Part shown: piece by piece, positions 33,985 through 43,950 of the stretch
Layout: each line of letters starts with the position of its first letter
Numbering within the stretch: the first letter of the stretch is position 1
Origin: Chitinophagaceae bacterium
GTDB lineage: Bacteria; Bacteroidota; Bacteroidia; Chitinophagales; Chitinophagaceae
Reading direction: 5' to 3'
Length of the DNA: 64,000 nt
NCBI GenBank assembly: GCA_013140985.1
Contig: JABFRU010000042.1
Span: forward strand, 1 to 64,000
Notes under the pieces: generated by a model
Database searches by the model: none
Told to the model about the DNA's origin: nothing
Seen by the model: the letters and a program-made list of their open reading frames with translations, nothing else
Made by a program: the position numbers and the translations under genes

Positions 33985-35066
33985 TATTCTTCTATTCTTT
34001 CATCAACAGCATTCGCCAAAATTGCCGGTGTAACTTTTTTCAACGGATTTTTCCTGTTCTCTTCATATTCCTTCCGTTGGTTGATTATATCAATACAATC
34101 AAAAATAGCTGTAATAAAAGAAGAAGTATCGGCTTTGCCTTTCCCTGCAATATCAAAAGCCACTCCATGATCAGGTGATGTCCTTACAGCGGGTAATCCT
34201 GCCGTATAGTTAACACCTTCGCCCATCGCTAATGTTTTAAAAGGAATAAGACCCTGGTCATGATACATAGCCAGCACTGCATCGAATTTTTCAAATCCAC
34301 GACGGGCAAAAAATGCATCAGAGCTGTAAGGCCCTACCACCAGCATATTATTATTCTTTGCTTCTTTGATAGCAGGCTTGATGATGGTTTCCTCTTCATT
34401 GCCGATCAGTCCTTCATCACCGGCATGTGGATTTAATCCCAATACAGCTATGCGGGGTTTATCGATCCCAAAATCCTTTTGCAGGCTTTGATGTATGATG
34501 TTTAGTTTACTGACTATTTTTTCTCTGGTGATATGCTTTGTTATTTCACCGACAGAGATATGTTCGGTAACCAATGCTACCCTGAATTTTCCTGCACACA
34601 ACATCATTACCACATCATTGACATTAAACATAGTTTTTAGATAGGGAGTATGGCCTGTAAATGAGAATTCAGGTGATTGAATATTTTTTTTATGAATAGG
34701 TGCTGTTACAAGGCCATCGATCTGTTGTTGCTTTAATGCAGCAACAGCGGTTTGCAGAGAAAGCACTGCATACTTTCCCGCCACATCACTAAGCTGACCG
34801 GGATTGATCTGAATTTCTTCTTCCCAGCAATTAAAAAGGTTCACCTGTTTGGCATTGATGCGGCTGAATTCCCGGGTGCTTTGATAATTAAAATTGATAT
34901 CCGGTACAGATTTTTTGTAAAAATTGATGGCTTTATTAGAAGCAAATATTACAGGGGTGCAGTGCTCCAATATTCGATTGTCAGAAAAAGTTTTAATGAT
35001 CAACTCAATACCAATTCCATTCAGATCGCCGCAGGTGACACCAATAACAGGTTTGTTTGGAAGCAT
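33984..35066 (-). CDS. pdxA: 4-hydroxythreonine-4-phosphate dehydrogenase
   Basis: NAD-dependent enzyme of the DXP-dependent pyridoxal 5'-phosphate pathway, oxidising 4-phosphohydroxy-L-threonine. 360 residues, slightly longer than E. coli PdxA (329). Conserved segments: GVTCGDLNGIGIEL at the N-terminus, VTAPIHKK, FTGHTPYL, LGLNPHAGDEGLIG, AMYHDQGLIPFK and SPDHGVAFDIAG, which include the metal-binding His residues. The 3' end abuts the inverted-repeat spacer and is convergent with the LolA-like gene. No other pdx genes lie nearby. Confidence 0.95.
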   Translation of the reverse strand: MLPNKPVIGVTCGDLNGIGIELIIKTFSDNRILEHCTPVIFASNKAINFYKKSVPDINFNYQSTREFSRINAKQVNLFNCWEEEIQINPGQLSDVAGKYAVLSLQTAVAALKQQQIDGLVTAPIHKKNIQSPEFSFTGHTPYLKTMFNVNDVVMMLCAGKFRVALVTEHISVGEITKHITREKIVSKLNIIHQSLQKDFGIDKPRIAVLGLNPHAGDEGLIGNEEETIIKPAIKEAKNNNMLVVGPYSSDAFFARRGFEKFDAVLAMYHDQGLIPFKTLAMGEGVNYTAGLPAVRTSPDHGVAFDIAGKGKADTSSFITAIFDCIDIINQRKEYEENRKNPLKKVTPAILANAVDERIEE

Positions 35067-35327
35067 AAAAAAAATTATTGGTAAAAATAATGAATTCCAA
35101 TGGGCATACAGGCAGTAAACAAGTAAAACTACTTAGTGATTTTAGAAAGCCTACCTAAGGTAAAAGTATTAGTACCCAATTATCCCTGAAAATCTCCGAT
35201 ATGGTTGCAGGGATAAGTAAAAACGCTGATTTTTACATAAGTACAATTTGAAATGTGTTATAGAGTTTGTGATTAGATCAGCTTGTACTTCATCCAAATC
35301 CATTTGAAAGAAGCCATCGTCCATGCT

Positions 35328-37913
35328 ATGAAAAAAAGATTTCTCACCGCCGCCCTATTAATAATTCTGCTTTTACCTGCCACAGGATCAAAAGCTCAAT
35401 GCCCGGGTGGTTGGACAGCCGCGCAAACTAATTGGGATTGGTTGGACTATCTTGTTAATGGAGGTAATTATGCGCCTACAGGGAATTACCCCGGTGTACC
35501 GGCTGCTTTAGCGGCCACACAAGCATTCGCTCTTGGAACCAATCGTTTCACAATTGCTTATGCAGGTGGGATTGCCTGCACATTAGGAGAGAATGTTACC
35601 CATACAGGTGAAGCTGGTTCATTCGCTACAGGAGCTGATGTGCAGTATGCTAATAACGGAACCGTTACTATAACATTCGATACATTGGTTAGGAATGTTC
35701 AATTCAGTTTATATGATATTGATGTAAATCAGACAGCAACCGTAACCGCATCTGATGGTGCAGCGGCGCAGGTTGTTAACATGGTTGCCGTTAATGGTGG
35801 AGTTAACCTTATTGTGGCTGGTTCACCCGGCCTTGCCCCTGTTGCTACAGCTACTGCTGCTGCCTTTGCTAATAATTTAAATAATGCCGCATTAAATGTA
35901 ACTATTGCGGGAGCTCTTACAGGTGTAAAAACTGTAGTGATAACAATTGGTGGAACCGCCGGTGACTGGTGGCTTTCAGATATTAACGCTTGTGTAGTCA
36001 AGACGTTTACTAATAATTATTATTTAGATGCCAGGCCATTTACAGGTCAGAATACTTATATCCTTGCAACGCCAGATTCCAATTCGGTAAGCTATATTGA
36101 TTCCGCTACGGGCCGTGGCAGGTTTTTGTTTTCAGGAAACCTGGCAGGTGATGCCAACTCACCTGATTATGTGAACGGGTTGGCATACGATCACAAGAAT
36201 CACTACCTGTATTATGTGCATGATTTTGGAAACAATGCCTACAATACACGGACCATACGAATGTGGGATTACAATACAGAGTCTATTTCTGCACTGAATT
36301 TTGATGTAAACACTATAGGTATCCCAACATTTGATATAGGTGTGGAATCTGCCGGGGCATCATTTTATGACGGCTCTCTTTACTTTGGAGTAGAAGCGCA
36401 TAATGGCAGCCGGAATTCGAACAGGGAAGCTATTATCTGGCGCATTGATTTTAATGCTGCTGGTACTCCTTACCGGTCCAGCCAGGTATTTGCCGTTCCT
36501 TCCGATAATGGCGGCGGTACATTGATGCATGACTGGAATGATTTTGTACTTAACAATGGGATATTATACGATTTTGACGGCGCAGGCACAACAACCCAGG
36601 ATAATTATTATCACTTTGACATGCAAACAGGGCAGATGCTCCAGAACTACACAACCGCCCCAACTCATAATGTGCCCAGGCAGGTAGGCAATACATGGTC
36701 TGGCGCAATCATTTGGGCCTATGATTCGATTGGTGTTTATAATGGGACAGGTGGTGTGGGAGCCAAACTTAAGATATTTGGAAACTCTCCTAACTATTTT
36801 CCAGACTGGGCAAAAGGTCCTTCTGGGTTTGGCCGTTCCGGTGATGCGGCTGGGCCGTTCAAACCTAAAACAGATTTTGGTGATGCGCCGGCCACATATG
36901 ATCCGGCTACAGGTGATCCGGCAACACATGAAATGGATTCTACTATTAAAATAGGCGTATCCGAAGACAGGGAGTTTGCTAAAAAAGGAGTGACCGGTAC
37001 GGAAGACACCGATAATGGCATTGCAAGCTTATCTGTGTTTGACCCCGGCACACAAACTTATTTGGTACAGGTAAGTGTATATAATAATTCGGGTTCCCCT
37101 GCAAGATTAATTGCATGGTTTGACTATAATGGTAACGGAGTATTTAATAGCAGTGAAGCCATTACACCGATAACGGTCAACTCATCTTCCAGCCAGCAAC
37201 AAATTTGGCTTTGGTGGCCGGGTATCATATCGTCATTGCCTAATGGAAGCTTTACTTATTTACGGGTGAGGTTAACTTCTGTATCTAATGGAATGACCAC
37301 TTCCAATCCAACAGGGTTTTATGATGATGGCGAAGTAGAAGACTATAGAGTATTGGTTGATAATTTCCCGCTTGCAGTAAACATGGTTTCTTTTGAAGCT
37401 GCATTGCAACCGGGTAAAAAAGTAAAATTAAACTGGACTGCAAATGAAGACCCGGGATTTATCAGCTATGCAATAGAAAGAAGTTCCGATTCAAGAAATT
37501 GGCAACACCTGGAGTTTATTGCCCCCGCAGCAGGCGGTGGTTTACAGAATTATGAAGAATGGGATAATCAACCGCTTCCGGGTGTATCGTATTATCGTTT
37601 AAAAATGATCAGTTCGGGTAATAGCAGGTATAGTGATGTTAGAATTATAACCAACAATACATCCGGAACAGATATTTTGATAACACCGAACCCGGCGTAT
37701 GAATCGGCAAGGATCAGGTTACAAAGAACAACACCTGCGGAAGCAAAGATCCGGGTAATGAATGCACAGGGGGCAATGATCTATCGCACTACAGTGGTTG
37801 TTAATGGTACAGCTTATGTTGATCTGCCGGTCAGCCTATGGATGCCGGGTACATATATTGTACAGGTAATTACCAATAATGAAGTAGTGAATCAAAAACT
37901 TATTGTCAAATAA
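35328..37913 (+). CDS. T9SS-exported protein with GEVED domain
   Basis: 861-residue surface or secreted protein. Signal peptide ends at GSKAQ. Residues about 20-220 form a strand-rich domain (DYLVNGGNY, GENVTHTGEAGSF). About 225-510 are propeller-like (YILATPDSNSVSYID, NGLAYDHKNHYLYY). A GEVED domain lies around 520-680 (DFGDAPATYD to FYDDGEVEDYRVLVDN). A linker and T9SS type A tail end it (ITPNPAYESARIRL to NQKLIVK). I use ATG 35328; the frame is open to a TTG at 35283, but signal-peptide length favours the ATG. It is about half identical by eye to the protein at 41326. Likely adhesin-like; no catalytic motif. Confidence 0.85.
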   Translation: MKKRFLTAALLIILLLPATGSKAQCPGGWTAAQTNWDWLDYLVNGGNYAPTGNYPGVPAALAATQAFALGTNRFTIAYAGGIACTLGENVTHTGEAGSFATGADVQYANNGTVTITFDTLVRNVQFSLYDIDVNQTATVTASDGAAAQVVNMVAVNGGVNLIVAGSPGLAPVATATAAAFANNLNNAALNVTIAGALTGVKTVVITIGGTAGDWWLSDINACVVKTFTNNYYLDARPFTGQNTYILATPDSNSVSYIDSATGRGRFLFSGNLAGDANSPDYVNGLAYDHKNHYLYYVHDFGNNAYNTRTIRMWDYNTESISALNFDVNTIGIPTFDIGVESAGASFYDGSLYFGVEAHNGSRNSNREAIIWRIDFNAAGTPYRSSQVFAVPSDNGGGTLMHDWNDFVLNNGILYDFDGAGTTTQDNYYHFDMQTGQMLQNYTTAPTHNVPRQVGNTWSGAIIWAYDSIGVYNGTGGVGAKLKIFGNSPNYFPDWAKGPSGFGRSGDAAGPFKPKTDFGDAPATYDPATGDPATHEMDSTIKIGVSEDREFAKKGVTGTEDTDNGIASLSVFDPGTQTYLVQVSVYNNSGSPARLIAWFDYNGNGVFNSSEAITPITVNSSSSQQQIWLWWPGIISSLPNGSFTYLRVRLTSVSNGMTTSNPTGFYDDGEVEDYRVLVDNFPLAVNMVSFEAALQPGKKVKLNWTANEDPGFISYAIERSSDSRNWQHLEFIAPAAGGGLQNYEEWDNQPLPGVSYYRLKMISSGNSRYSDVRIITNNTSGTDILITPNPAYESARIRLQRTTPAEAKIRVMNAQGAMIYRTTVVVNGTAYVDLPVSLWMPGTYIVQVITNNEVVNQKLIVK

Positions 37914-37994
37914 AAATTCGTTTAATCCATCCCCAAAGACCTGAACAGATATTTCAGTCCAATACTTTTAATAACCGATACCAAATCCACTATC

Positions 37995-40922
37995 ATGAAA
38001 AAACCAACTATTATCCTGCTTATTGCAGCACTGTTTGCAGTAATAGGCTTTTCAACCAGTTGTTCTATGCCCCAGCCAAGAGCAGAGAATGAAGAGACCT
38101 CTCTTAAAGAAGAGGGAGAAGAATGGGAAGAAGAGGAGGAAGAAGAAGCAGGAGCTGACAAGCAAATGACCATGCTCTTCCAGGCAAGAGCTTATCCCAA
38201 TCCTTATAATCTTGATGCAAAATACCAGAGGGCATGGGAACAGGTAAAAAAGATAAGGACAAAAACGGATCTAAGAGGCAGTTCATTTTCCAACTGGACA
38301 TCACTGGGCCAATCTTACAATGGGGCAACTCCTATTGGAGGAAGGATCAAGTGTATTGCCATCGAACCGGTCAACAGAAATAATTTATGGGCAGGTTCTG
38401 CCAGTGGCGGTATATGGAAGTCAACGAATGCGGGCGCCAACTGGACATATGTTCCTACCAATATGCATGTGCTTGGTGTTTCAGCGATATTGATTGATCC
38501 GACCAATGCGAACACAATATATGCCGGTACTGGTGAAGTCTATCGTGTAGATACTTCGAACATTGGTTTCAATGTTTGGAAAACAAGAGGAACTTATGGG
38601 ATAGGTGTTATTAAGAGTACAGATGGTGGCGCAAACTGGAGCCAGGTATGGATAAAAAACACATCACAGATGTTTGCTATTCAAAACATGATCTTTAATC
38701 CCCAGAATAGTAAGACCCTTTTTGCAGCTGCAACAGATGGATTGTATCGTTCCCGTGATAATGGTCTTACATGGACCAGCATACTTTCAAAGATATATGT
38801 AAAAGATGTTTGTATGCATCCAACCGACAGCAACCAGATCGTTGTAAGTGTAGGTAATATGGTGAATGCTGATAAGGGTATTTACAGAACAACCAACGGG
38901 GGTACATCGTGGACAAGAATGGGTTCCCCTCTTCCAAATGCAAATGCTTTCGAAGGTTCTATCTTATTGGATAATGTCGGTACAACAATATGCGCCAGTA
39001 TCGGCGTAAGTTCATCAGGAACCCCTACCGAAGTGTATCGCTCTACGGATTTTGGTGCTACATGGGCTGCAGTAGGCGGTTCTTCTAATCACTGTTCTTA
39101 TCAATTTTGGTTTGCACATACGATTGCCATCAATCCCTTCTTTACAGATTCGATCCTGTATGGGGGTGTGAATATTTACCGGTCCAGGTTTTCTACAGGA
39201 ACAAGATCGTCGATTGGTGGTTTGCATGCAGATCATCATGATATAAAATTTGATCCTGTTGCCAGGGGAACGATCTATGTATGTAATGATGGTGGTATCT
39301 ATAGAAGTACCAATGGCGGATCTTCATTTACTGCCATCAATAATGGCCTTAATGCAACTCAGTTCTATGCATCGCTGGGTGTTTCAAGCAATGTAACAAC
39401 ACCTGACAGGATGGTAGGGGGATTGCAGGATAATGGCCAGGTACAATATAATGGCTCGCAATGGAACCAGTTAAGTTGGGCAGGCGGCGATGGAACAGCC
39501 TGCGCTATTGATCCGAACAATCATAATAATGTATTGGTAAGCCGTGATGCAAGACAAGTGTACAGGTCAACGAATGGAGGGGGAACCGGTGGTAGTGTAA
39601 CCAGTTATTGGGGTTTTGTAGCAGATTCCCGTACCTCTTTTGTATCACCGCTTGCATTTGCTAAGTCTTCTGTTACCCGGGTGTACCTGGCCAGTGATAA
39701 CATTCATATAAGTAATAATAGCGGCTTATCTTTTTCCAATGATGCGTATGCCAGCGCTACCAATTACATCGAATCAATAAATAAAACAGCCATTGCTTTA
39801 GCCGTTTCATCTACCAACGCTAATAAAGTATATGTTTCTACTTCCAACTTTGCACAGGCAGATAATGATGTAAATAATATTATCGTTACCGGTCAGCCTA
39901 ACTTATTAAGAACAACAACCGGAGGCACGCCGTTTACAAGCATCAAAGGAAATTTACCGGACAGATTTATTACCGATATAGCCATAAGTCCTACCAATGA
40001 TGATAGCATTTTTGTAACGTTGGGTGGTTTTGGTACGGCGCATGTTTATGTTACAGGAAATGCCAGTTTAGGTTCAGGTACTGTTTGGACGCCACTGGGT
40101 GGCATTGGCGGAAGCGGCAGAGTGAATTCAATTTTACCCGATGTGCCATTTAATGCTATTGTTTTTGACCCGGTCAATTCAAATATCATTTATGCGGGTT
40201 GCGATTTTGGCGTATATGTAAGTTCTGACCGTGGAAATTCATGGGTTGATTTCAGCACCGGTTTTACAGATGCTGCACTGGTAATGGATCTTCAAATTAC
40301 TTCTGATAATAAGATTGTAGCAGCCACACATGGCAAAGGTGTTTATAGAAGTGATCTTTTTTCTGGATCTACTCTTCCTGTAAGGCTTGTAAGTTTTGGC
40401 GGAATTAATGCCGGTGCAGTCAATAAACTTCATTGGACAGCATCGCAGGAATTAAATCTTGACAGGTACGAGTTGCAAAGAAGCACCGATGGTATCAATT
40501 ACCATACAATGGCAACAATAGCGGGCCGCAATAGCCCGGTTGAAACCACCTATAATCATAATGATCCGGTGAACCTGGTAAATGCTGAATATTATTACCG
40601 GCTTAAAATAGTTGATCTTGATGGAACCTATGATTTTTCAGTGGTAGTATTCATAAGGGTAGTTAATAAAAATAGTTTTTCCGTTGTGGGCAATCCATTC
40701 CAGGATTATATAGTATTGAAATATACAATTGCAAATGACCAGCCGATAAATATTGGTTTCTTTAATAGTGCAGGGGCTCTTGTCAGAAAAGAGAGTTACA
40801 ATGCCACATCCGGTACCGGGATTTATACCTTGTATGGGTTAGCTAATTATCCTGCGGGAATGTACTTGTTAAGACTTGAAAGCGGCGGCCATATAGAAAC
40901 ATTTAAGGTTATAAAACAATAA
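37995..40922 (+). CDS. T9SS-exported BNR/sortilin-like beta-propeller protein
   Basis: 975-residue protein. The signal peptide ends in GFSTSC, a lipobox-like site that is unusual combined with a T9SS tail. A Glu-rich stretch follows (residues about 33-53). Residues about 90-800 consist of BNR/sortilin-type repeats: GGIWKSTNAGANW, GVIKSTDGGANW, GLYRSRDNGLTW, GIYRTTNGGTSW, EVYRSTDFGATW, GIYRSTNGGSSF, GVYVSSDRGNSW and GKGVYRSD are blade signatures. After a linker (LPVRLVSFGGINAG) the T9SS tail ends in FKVIKQ. Such propellers bind or hydrolyse glycans or peptides; no catalytic residues are assignable. It is flanked by the two GEVED paralogues. Confidence 0.87.
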   Translation: MKKPTIILLIAALFAVIGFSTSCSMPQPRAENEETSLKEEGEEWEEEEEEEAGADKQMTMLFQARAYPNPYNLDAKYQRAWEQVKKIRTKTDLRGSSFSNWTSLGQSYNGATPIGGRIKCIAIEPVNRNNLWAGSASGGIWKSTNAGANWTYVPTNMHVLGVSAILIDPTNANTIYAGTGEVYRVDTSNIGFNVWKTRGTYGIGVIKSTDGGANWSQVWIKNTSQMFAIQNMIFNPQNSKTLFAAATDGLYRSRDNGLTWTSILSKIYVKDVCMHPTDSNQIVVSVGNMVNADKGIYRTTNGGTSWTRMGSPLPNANAFEGSILLDNVGTTICASIGVSSSGTPTEVYRSTDFGATWAAVGGSSNHCSYQFWFAHTIAINPFFTDSILYGGVNIYRSRFSTGTRSSIGGLHADHHDIKFDPVARGTIYVCNDGGIYRSTNGGSSFTAINNGLNATQFYASLGVSSNVTTPDRMVGGLQDNGQVQYNGSQWNQLSWAGGDGTACAIDPNNHNNVLVSRDARQVYRSTNGGGTGGSVTSYWGFVADSRTSFVSPLAFAKSSVTRVYLASDNIHISNNSGLSFSNDAYASATNYIESINKTAIALAVSSTNANKVYVSTSNFAQADNDVNNIIVTGQPNLLRTTTGGTPFTSIKGNLPDRFITDIAISPTNDDSIFVTLGGFGTAHVYVTGNASLGSGTVWTPLGGIGGSGRVNSILPDVPFNAIVFDPVNSNIIYAGCDFGVYVSSDRGNSWVDFSTGFTDAALVMDLQITSDNKIVAATHGKGVYRSDLFSGSTLPVRLVSFGGINAGAVNKLHWTASQELNLDRYELQRSTDGINYHTMATIAGRNSPVETTYNHNDPVNLVNAEYYYRLKIVDLDGTYDFSVVVFIRVVNKNSFSVVGNPFQDYIVLKYTIANDQPINIGFFNSAGALVRKESYNATSGTGIYTLYGLANYPAGMYLLRLESGGHIETFKVIKQ

Positions 40923-40970
40923 AATATATTCAATTAGGTAGCTGGTTATTATCGCAGGATAATATCTGCA

Positions 40971-40996
40971 AACCCTCCGCAAGGAGGGTTTTTTAT
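40971..40996 (+). terminator. Intrinsic terminator
   Basis: AACCCTCC (40971-40978), GCAA loop, GGAGGGTT (40983-40990), then a T-run. It ends the 35.3-40.9 kb transcript. Confidence 0.9.
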
Positions 40997-41325
40997 TTCA
41001 GCAACTTTCATAAAATACTGTTCTTTATAAGAAAAAGATGAACAAATAGTTAAGGGCATTAGGCAGGTATAAGTTCCTTGCATTCCTTTATCAACAGCCG
41101 TACATTGAATACAGTTTTAAGCCATTTATTCCACTCCACAACAGCATGAACCTGCTGAACTAAGAGCAGAGATCGACGGACATTTTTTCAAACCATTCCT
41201 CCACACCGCAGCATAATCGCTGAGAGACAAGTATTGATTTATCCGTACCGCAAACCACCGGCGGTTGTATAATATTTAAAATCGTTAGCTGATCATGATT
41301 GCTATTATTCAACAAAATCCGGTCT
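40997..41325. other. Intergenic region without recognised gene
   Basis: About 330 bp between a terminator and the next ATG. I see no open frame, consensus promoter or strong palindrome. It presumably contains the promoter of the next gene. Confidence 0.5.
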
Positions 41326-43923
41326 ATGAAAAGAAAATTTACTCAAACATTATTTGTGTGCCTGATCGTTGTGATGCATGGAACGAATGCACCGGCCCAG
41401 TGTCCCGTAGGGTACACACAATCGCAGCTAAACTGGGATTATCTTGATTACCTTGTTGCAACCGGCAGCTACAGCGGTTTTGTAACAAATGCGATTGCCA
41501 GCAACCAGAATTTCATGATGGGTACTACCCAACTTTCCATCAGGGCGGCTACACCATCATTTACATTAGCAGGAGAAAATGCAACACACACTGGTGACCT
41601 GGCCGGCTATACCGGACAGGATGTTCAGTACACTCCAACTGTAAGTGGTGATAGTATCGTTATCACATTTGACCAGGAAGTTACCAATGCCCGTTTTGCC
41701 TTGTATGATATCGATAACGTTGCTTCTTATCGTATCACGGCAAGAAATACAGCGGGAACGGCATTGGCACCTGCGATCACTTTACAGGCATCTACTATTC
41801 TTACGATCGGCGGTGTACCTACTGCCCCGACTGTTGGTACAACTAATACAACAAATCTCGCTACTAACAGCAACCAGGGTTCTGCTATTATTAGTGTGGC
41901 AGGTCCGGTAAAAGTTATCAAAGTTGTTATTACAGCAAGAGGAAATGATCCGGTGTTCTGGATGTCTGATATCAATGCATGTGTAAGCGGCAGCTTTCCC
42001 AATAACTGGAGAAATATCAGCAGACCTTTTACCGGCATGCCTCCTTACATACTTACAGTTGTAGATAATAATTTCCTGATGCTTGATCCAACTACCGGGA
42101 AGGCCAAACCTTTATTTACCGACCCCGGATGGACCAATGTAAATGGTATGGCATATGATCCTGTGAACAGGGTGCTGTATTATACGTTTAGTTTGATGCC
42201 AAGCGCCAGTACCAATAAAACCATCTGGAAATATGATATAGATGCTGAAACAATAGGAACACTGGTGGCCAATGTAACAACAGCATTGAATATTCCTACT
42301 TACGACCAGGGTGTTGAATCCGGTTCGGCAAGTTTTTATAATGGCTATTATTATTTTGGGGTTGAATCTTCAAGCCCCTCAAGAACATCCGGAAGAGAAA
42401 ATACAGTTTGGCGAATTGAATTTGATGCCACACAAACACCTATAAGGGCCAGCCAGGTGTATGCTACCCGAAGTGATAGTACCATATCAGGAAGCAATAC
42501 TCTTATACATGACTGGAGTGATATTGGTGTTACCAATAATGCGATGATGTATGATTTTGATGGAGCGGCCAGCGATCCTGAATGGTATCATTTTAATTTG
42601 ATGACAGGACAACGTACTCAGTTCACTCCTGCAGGTGGTGGTATTAATCATCCACGGCAATTAGCAATAGACTGGGCAGAGAATGTATATAACCAGGGAA
42701 ATATTGCAAACAGTCCACCGAGTGCTGGTTTTATTGTGCCATATAATTATAATGGAACAGTAAATGCAGCACAAAATTATACAGTAATGATCGGCGCTGC
42801 TACTCCAAGCGGATCCTGGGGCGATTGCAGCGAAGCATTCAGACCTCTTTGTGATTTTGGTGATGCACCTGCTTCTTATGACCCTGATCCATGGAGCCCT
42901 GCTGTACATGAAAGGGATACTGCTCTTCGTTTAGGCCCGACATTCGACAGGGAATGGAATAAAACTTCTTCTGTTCTTGCCGATGCTGATGGTAGCGATG
43001 AGGATGGTATTGCATTCGTTCCCATATTTGATCCCGCTGCAGGTACATACATGGCACAGGTTTCTGTATATAATAATACAGGAGTGAATGCCACCTTGAT
43101 CGCATGGCTAGATTTTAATGGCAATGGATTTTTTGATACGGGTGAGGCTTGCCAGGCACAACCGGCTGTTCCATCATCTTCTTTGGCACAAAACAGGTTT
43201 TTATTCTGGCCAAGTGCTCCTTCTGCTTTGCCTAACGGATCATTTACCTATTTGCGGGTCCGGTTGACAAAAACCACTCATGGAATGGACAATACAAGAT
43301 CCACCGGGTATTATGAAGATGGTGAAACCGAAGATTACAGGGTATTGGTCGATAATTTTCCCCTGTCAGTAAACCTGCTTTCGTTTGATGCAAGGATCAT
43401 CAGCGATAATAATGTAAAACTTGACTGGACAACAACCGGGGAAGAAAATTTTACCGGCTTTGAAATACAGCGCAGTGCTGACAATAATAATTGGACGGTG
43501 CCGGGAACTGTATTTGCAACGGGAAATGGTTCATCATCTGTAAATAGTTATTCCTTCAATGATCTTAACCCGCTGAGTGGAAGATCTTTTTATCGCCTGA
43601 GATTAATAAGCGGCGGTGGTCAGTTCCGCTACAGTGAAACGAGGACAGTGATCATTAATAAAGGAATACAACAGATAATTATAACGCCCAACCCAACTAC
43701 CGATAAAGCTTCTCTTATTATTAATTCTTTTACGGCAGATGATGCATCCATACATGTTTTTGATGCAAGCGGGAGACTTGTGCACCGGCAGACCACACGG
43801 ATACAAAGCGGAACAAACACCATTGATCTCCCCTTTGTGTCAAGGGCTGAAAGCGGAATATATTTTATACAAGTGAGTTTGAATGGTGAGTCAATAACAG
43901 AAAAATTGGTTATTACTAAATAA
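41326..43923 (+). CDS. T9SS-exported protein with GEVED domain (paralogue of 35328 gene)
   Basis: 865 residues with the same domain order as the gene at 35328: signal peptide (to TNAPAQ), strand-rich N-domain (DYLVATGSY, GENATHTGDLAGY), propeller-like middle (YILTVVDNNFLMLD, NGMAYDPVNRVLYY), GEVED domain (CDFGDAPASYDPD to YYEDGETEDYRVLVDN), linker and T9SS tail (ITPNPTTDKASLII to TEKLVITK). ATG 41326 is chosen over an upstream TTG (41299). Shared motifs from end to end indicate duplication. It is followed after 27 bp by a metallocarboxypeptidase gene, so the two may be co-transcribed. No catalytic residues were identified. Confidence 0.85.
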   Translation: MKRKFTQTLFVCLIVVMHGTNAPAQCPVGYTQSQLNWDYLDYLVATGSYSGFVTNAIASNQNFMMGTTQLSIRAATPSFTLAGENATHTGDLAGYTGQDVQYTPTVSGDSIVITFDQEVTNARFALYDIDNVASYRITARNTAGTALAPAITLQASTILTIGGVPTAPTVGTTNTTNLATNSNQGSAIISVAGPVKVIKVVITARGNDPVFWMSDINACVSGSFPNNWRNISRPFTGMPPYILTVVDNNFLMLDPTTGKAKPLFTDPGWTNVNGMAYDPVNRVLYYTFSLMPSASTNKTIWKYDIDAETIGTLVANVTTALNIPTYDQGVESGSASFYNGYYYFGVESSSPSRTSGRENTVWRIEFDATQTPIRASQVYATRSDSTISGSNTLIHDWSDIGVTNNAMMYDFDGAASDPEWYHFNLMTGQRTQFTPAGGGINHPRQLAIDWAENVYNQGNIANSPPSAGFIVPYNYNGTVNAAQNYTVMIGAATPSGSWGDCSEAFRPLCDFGDAPASYDPDPWSPAVHERDTALRLGPTFDREWNKTSSVLADADGSDEDGIAFVPIFDPAAGTYMAQVSVYNNTGVNATLIAWLDFNGNGFFDTGEACQAQPAVPSSSLAQNRFLFWPSAPSALPNGSFTYLRVRLTKTTHGMDNTRSTGYYEDGETEDYRVLVDNFPLSVNLLSFDARIISDNNVKLDWTTTGEENFTGFEIQRSADNNNWTVPGTVFATGNGSSSVNSYSFNDLNPLSGRSFYRLRLISGGGQFRYSETRTVIINKGIQQIIITPNPTTDKASLIINSFTADDASIHVFDASGRLVHRQTTRIQSGTNTIDLPFVSRAESGIYFIQVSLNGESITEKLVITK

Positions 43924-43950
43924 TTATTTAACCATCCAATTCAAAACCCT

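Noticed and set aside
40971-40996. CCCTCC-GCAA-GGAGGG palindrome resembling the leuS element core
   Set aside because: It lacks the GGGGTGAGGC tail and has a proper T-run after a gene; it is an ordinary terminator with a similar stem.
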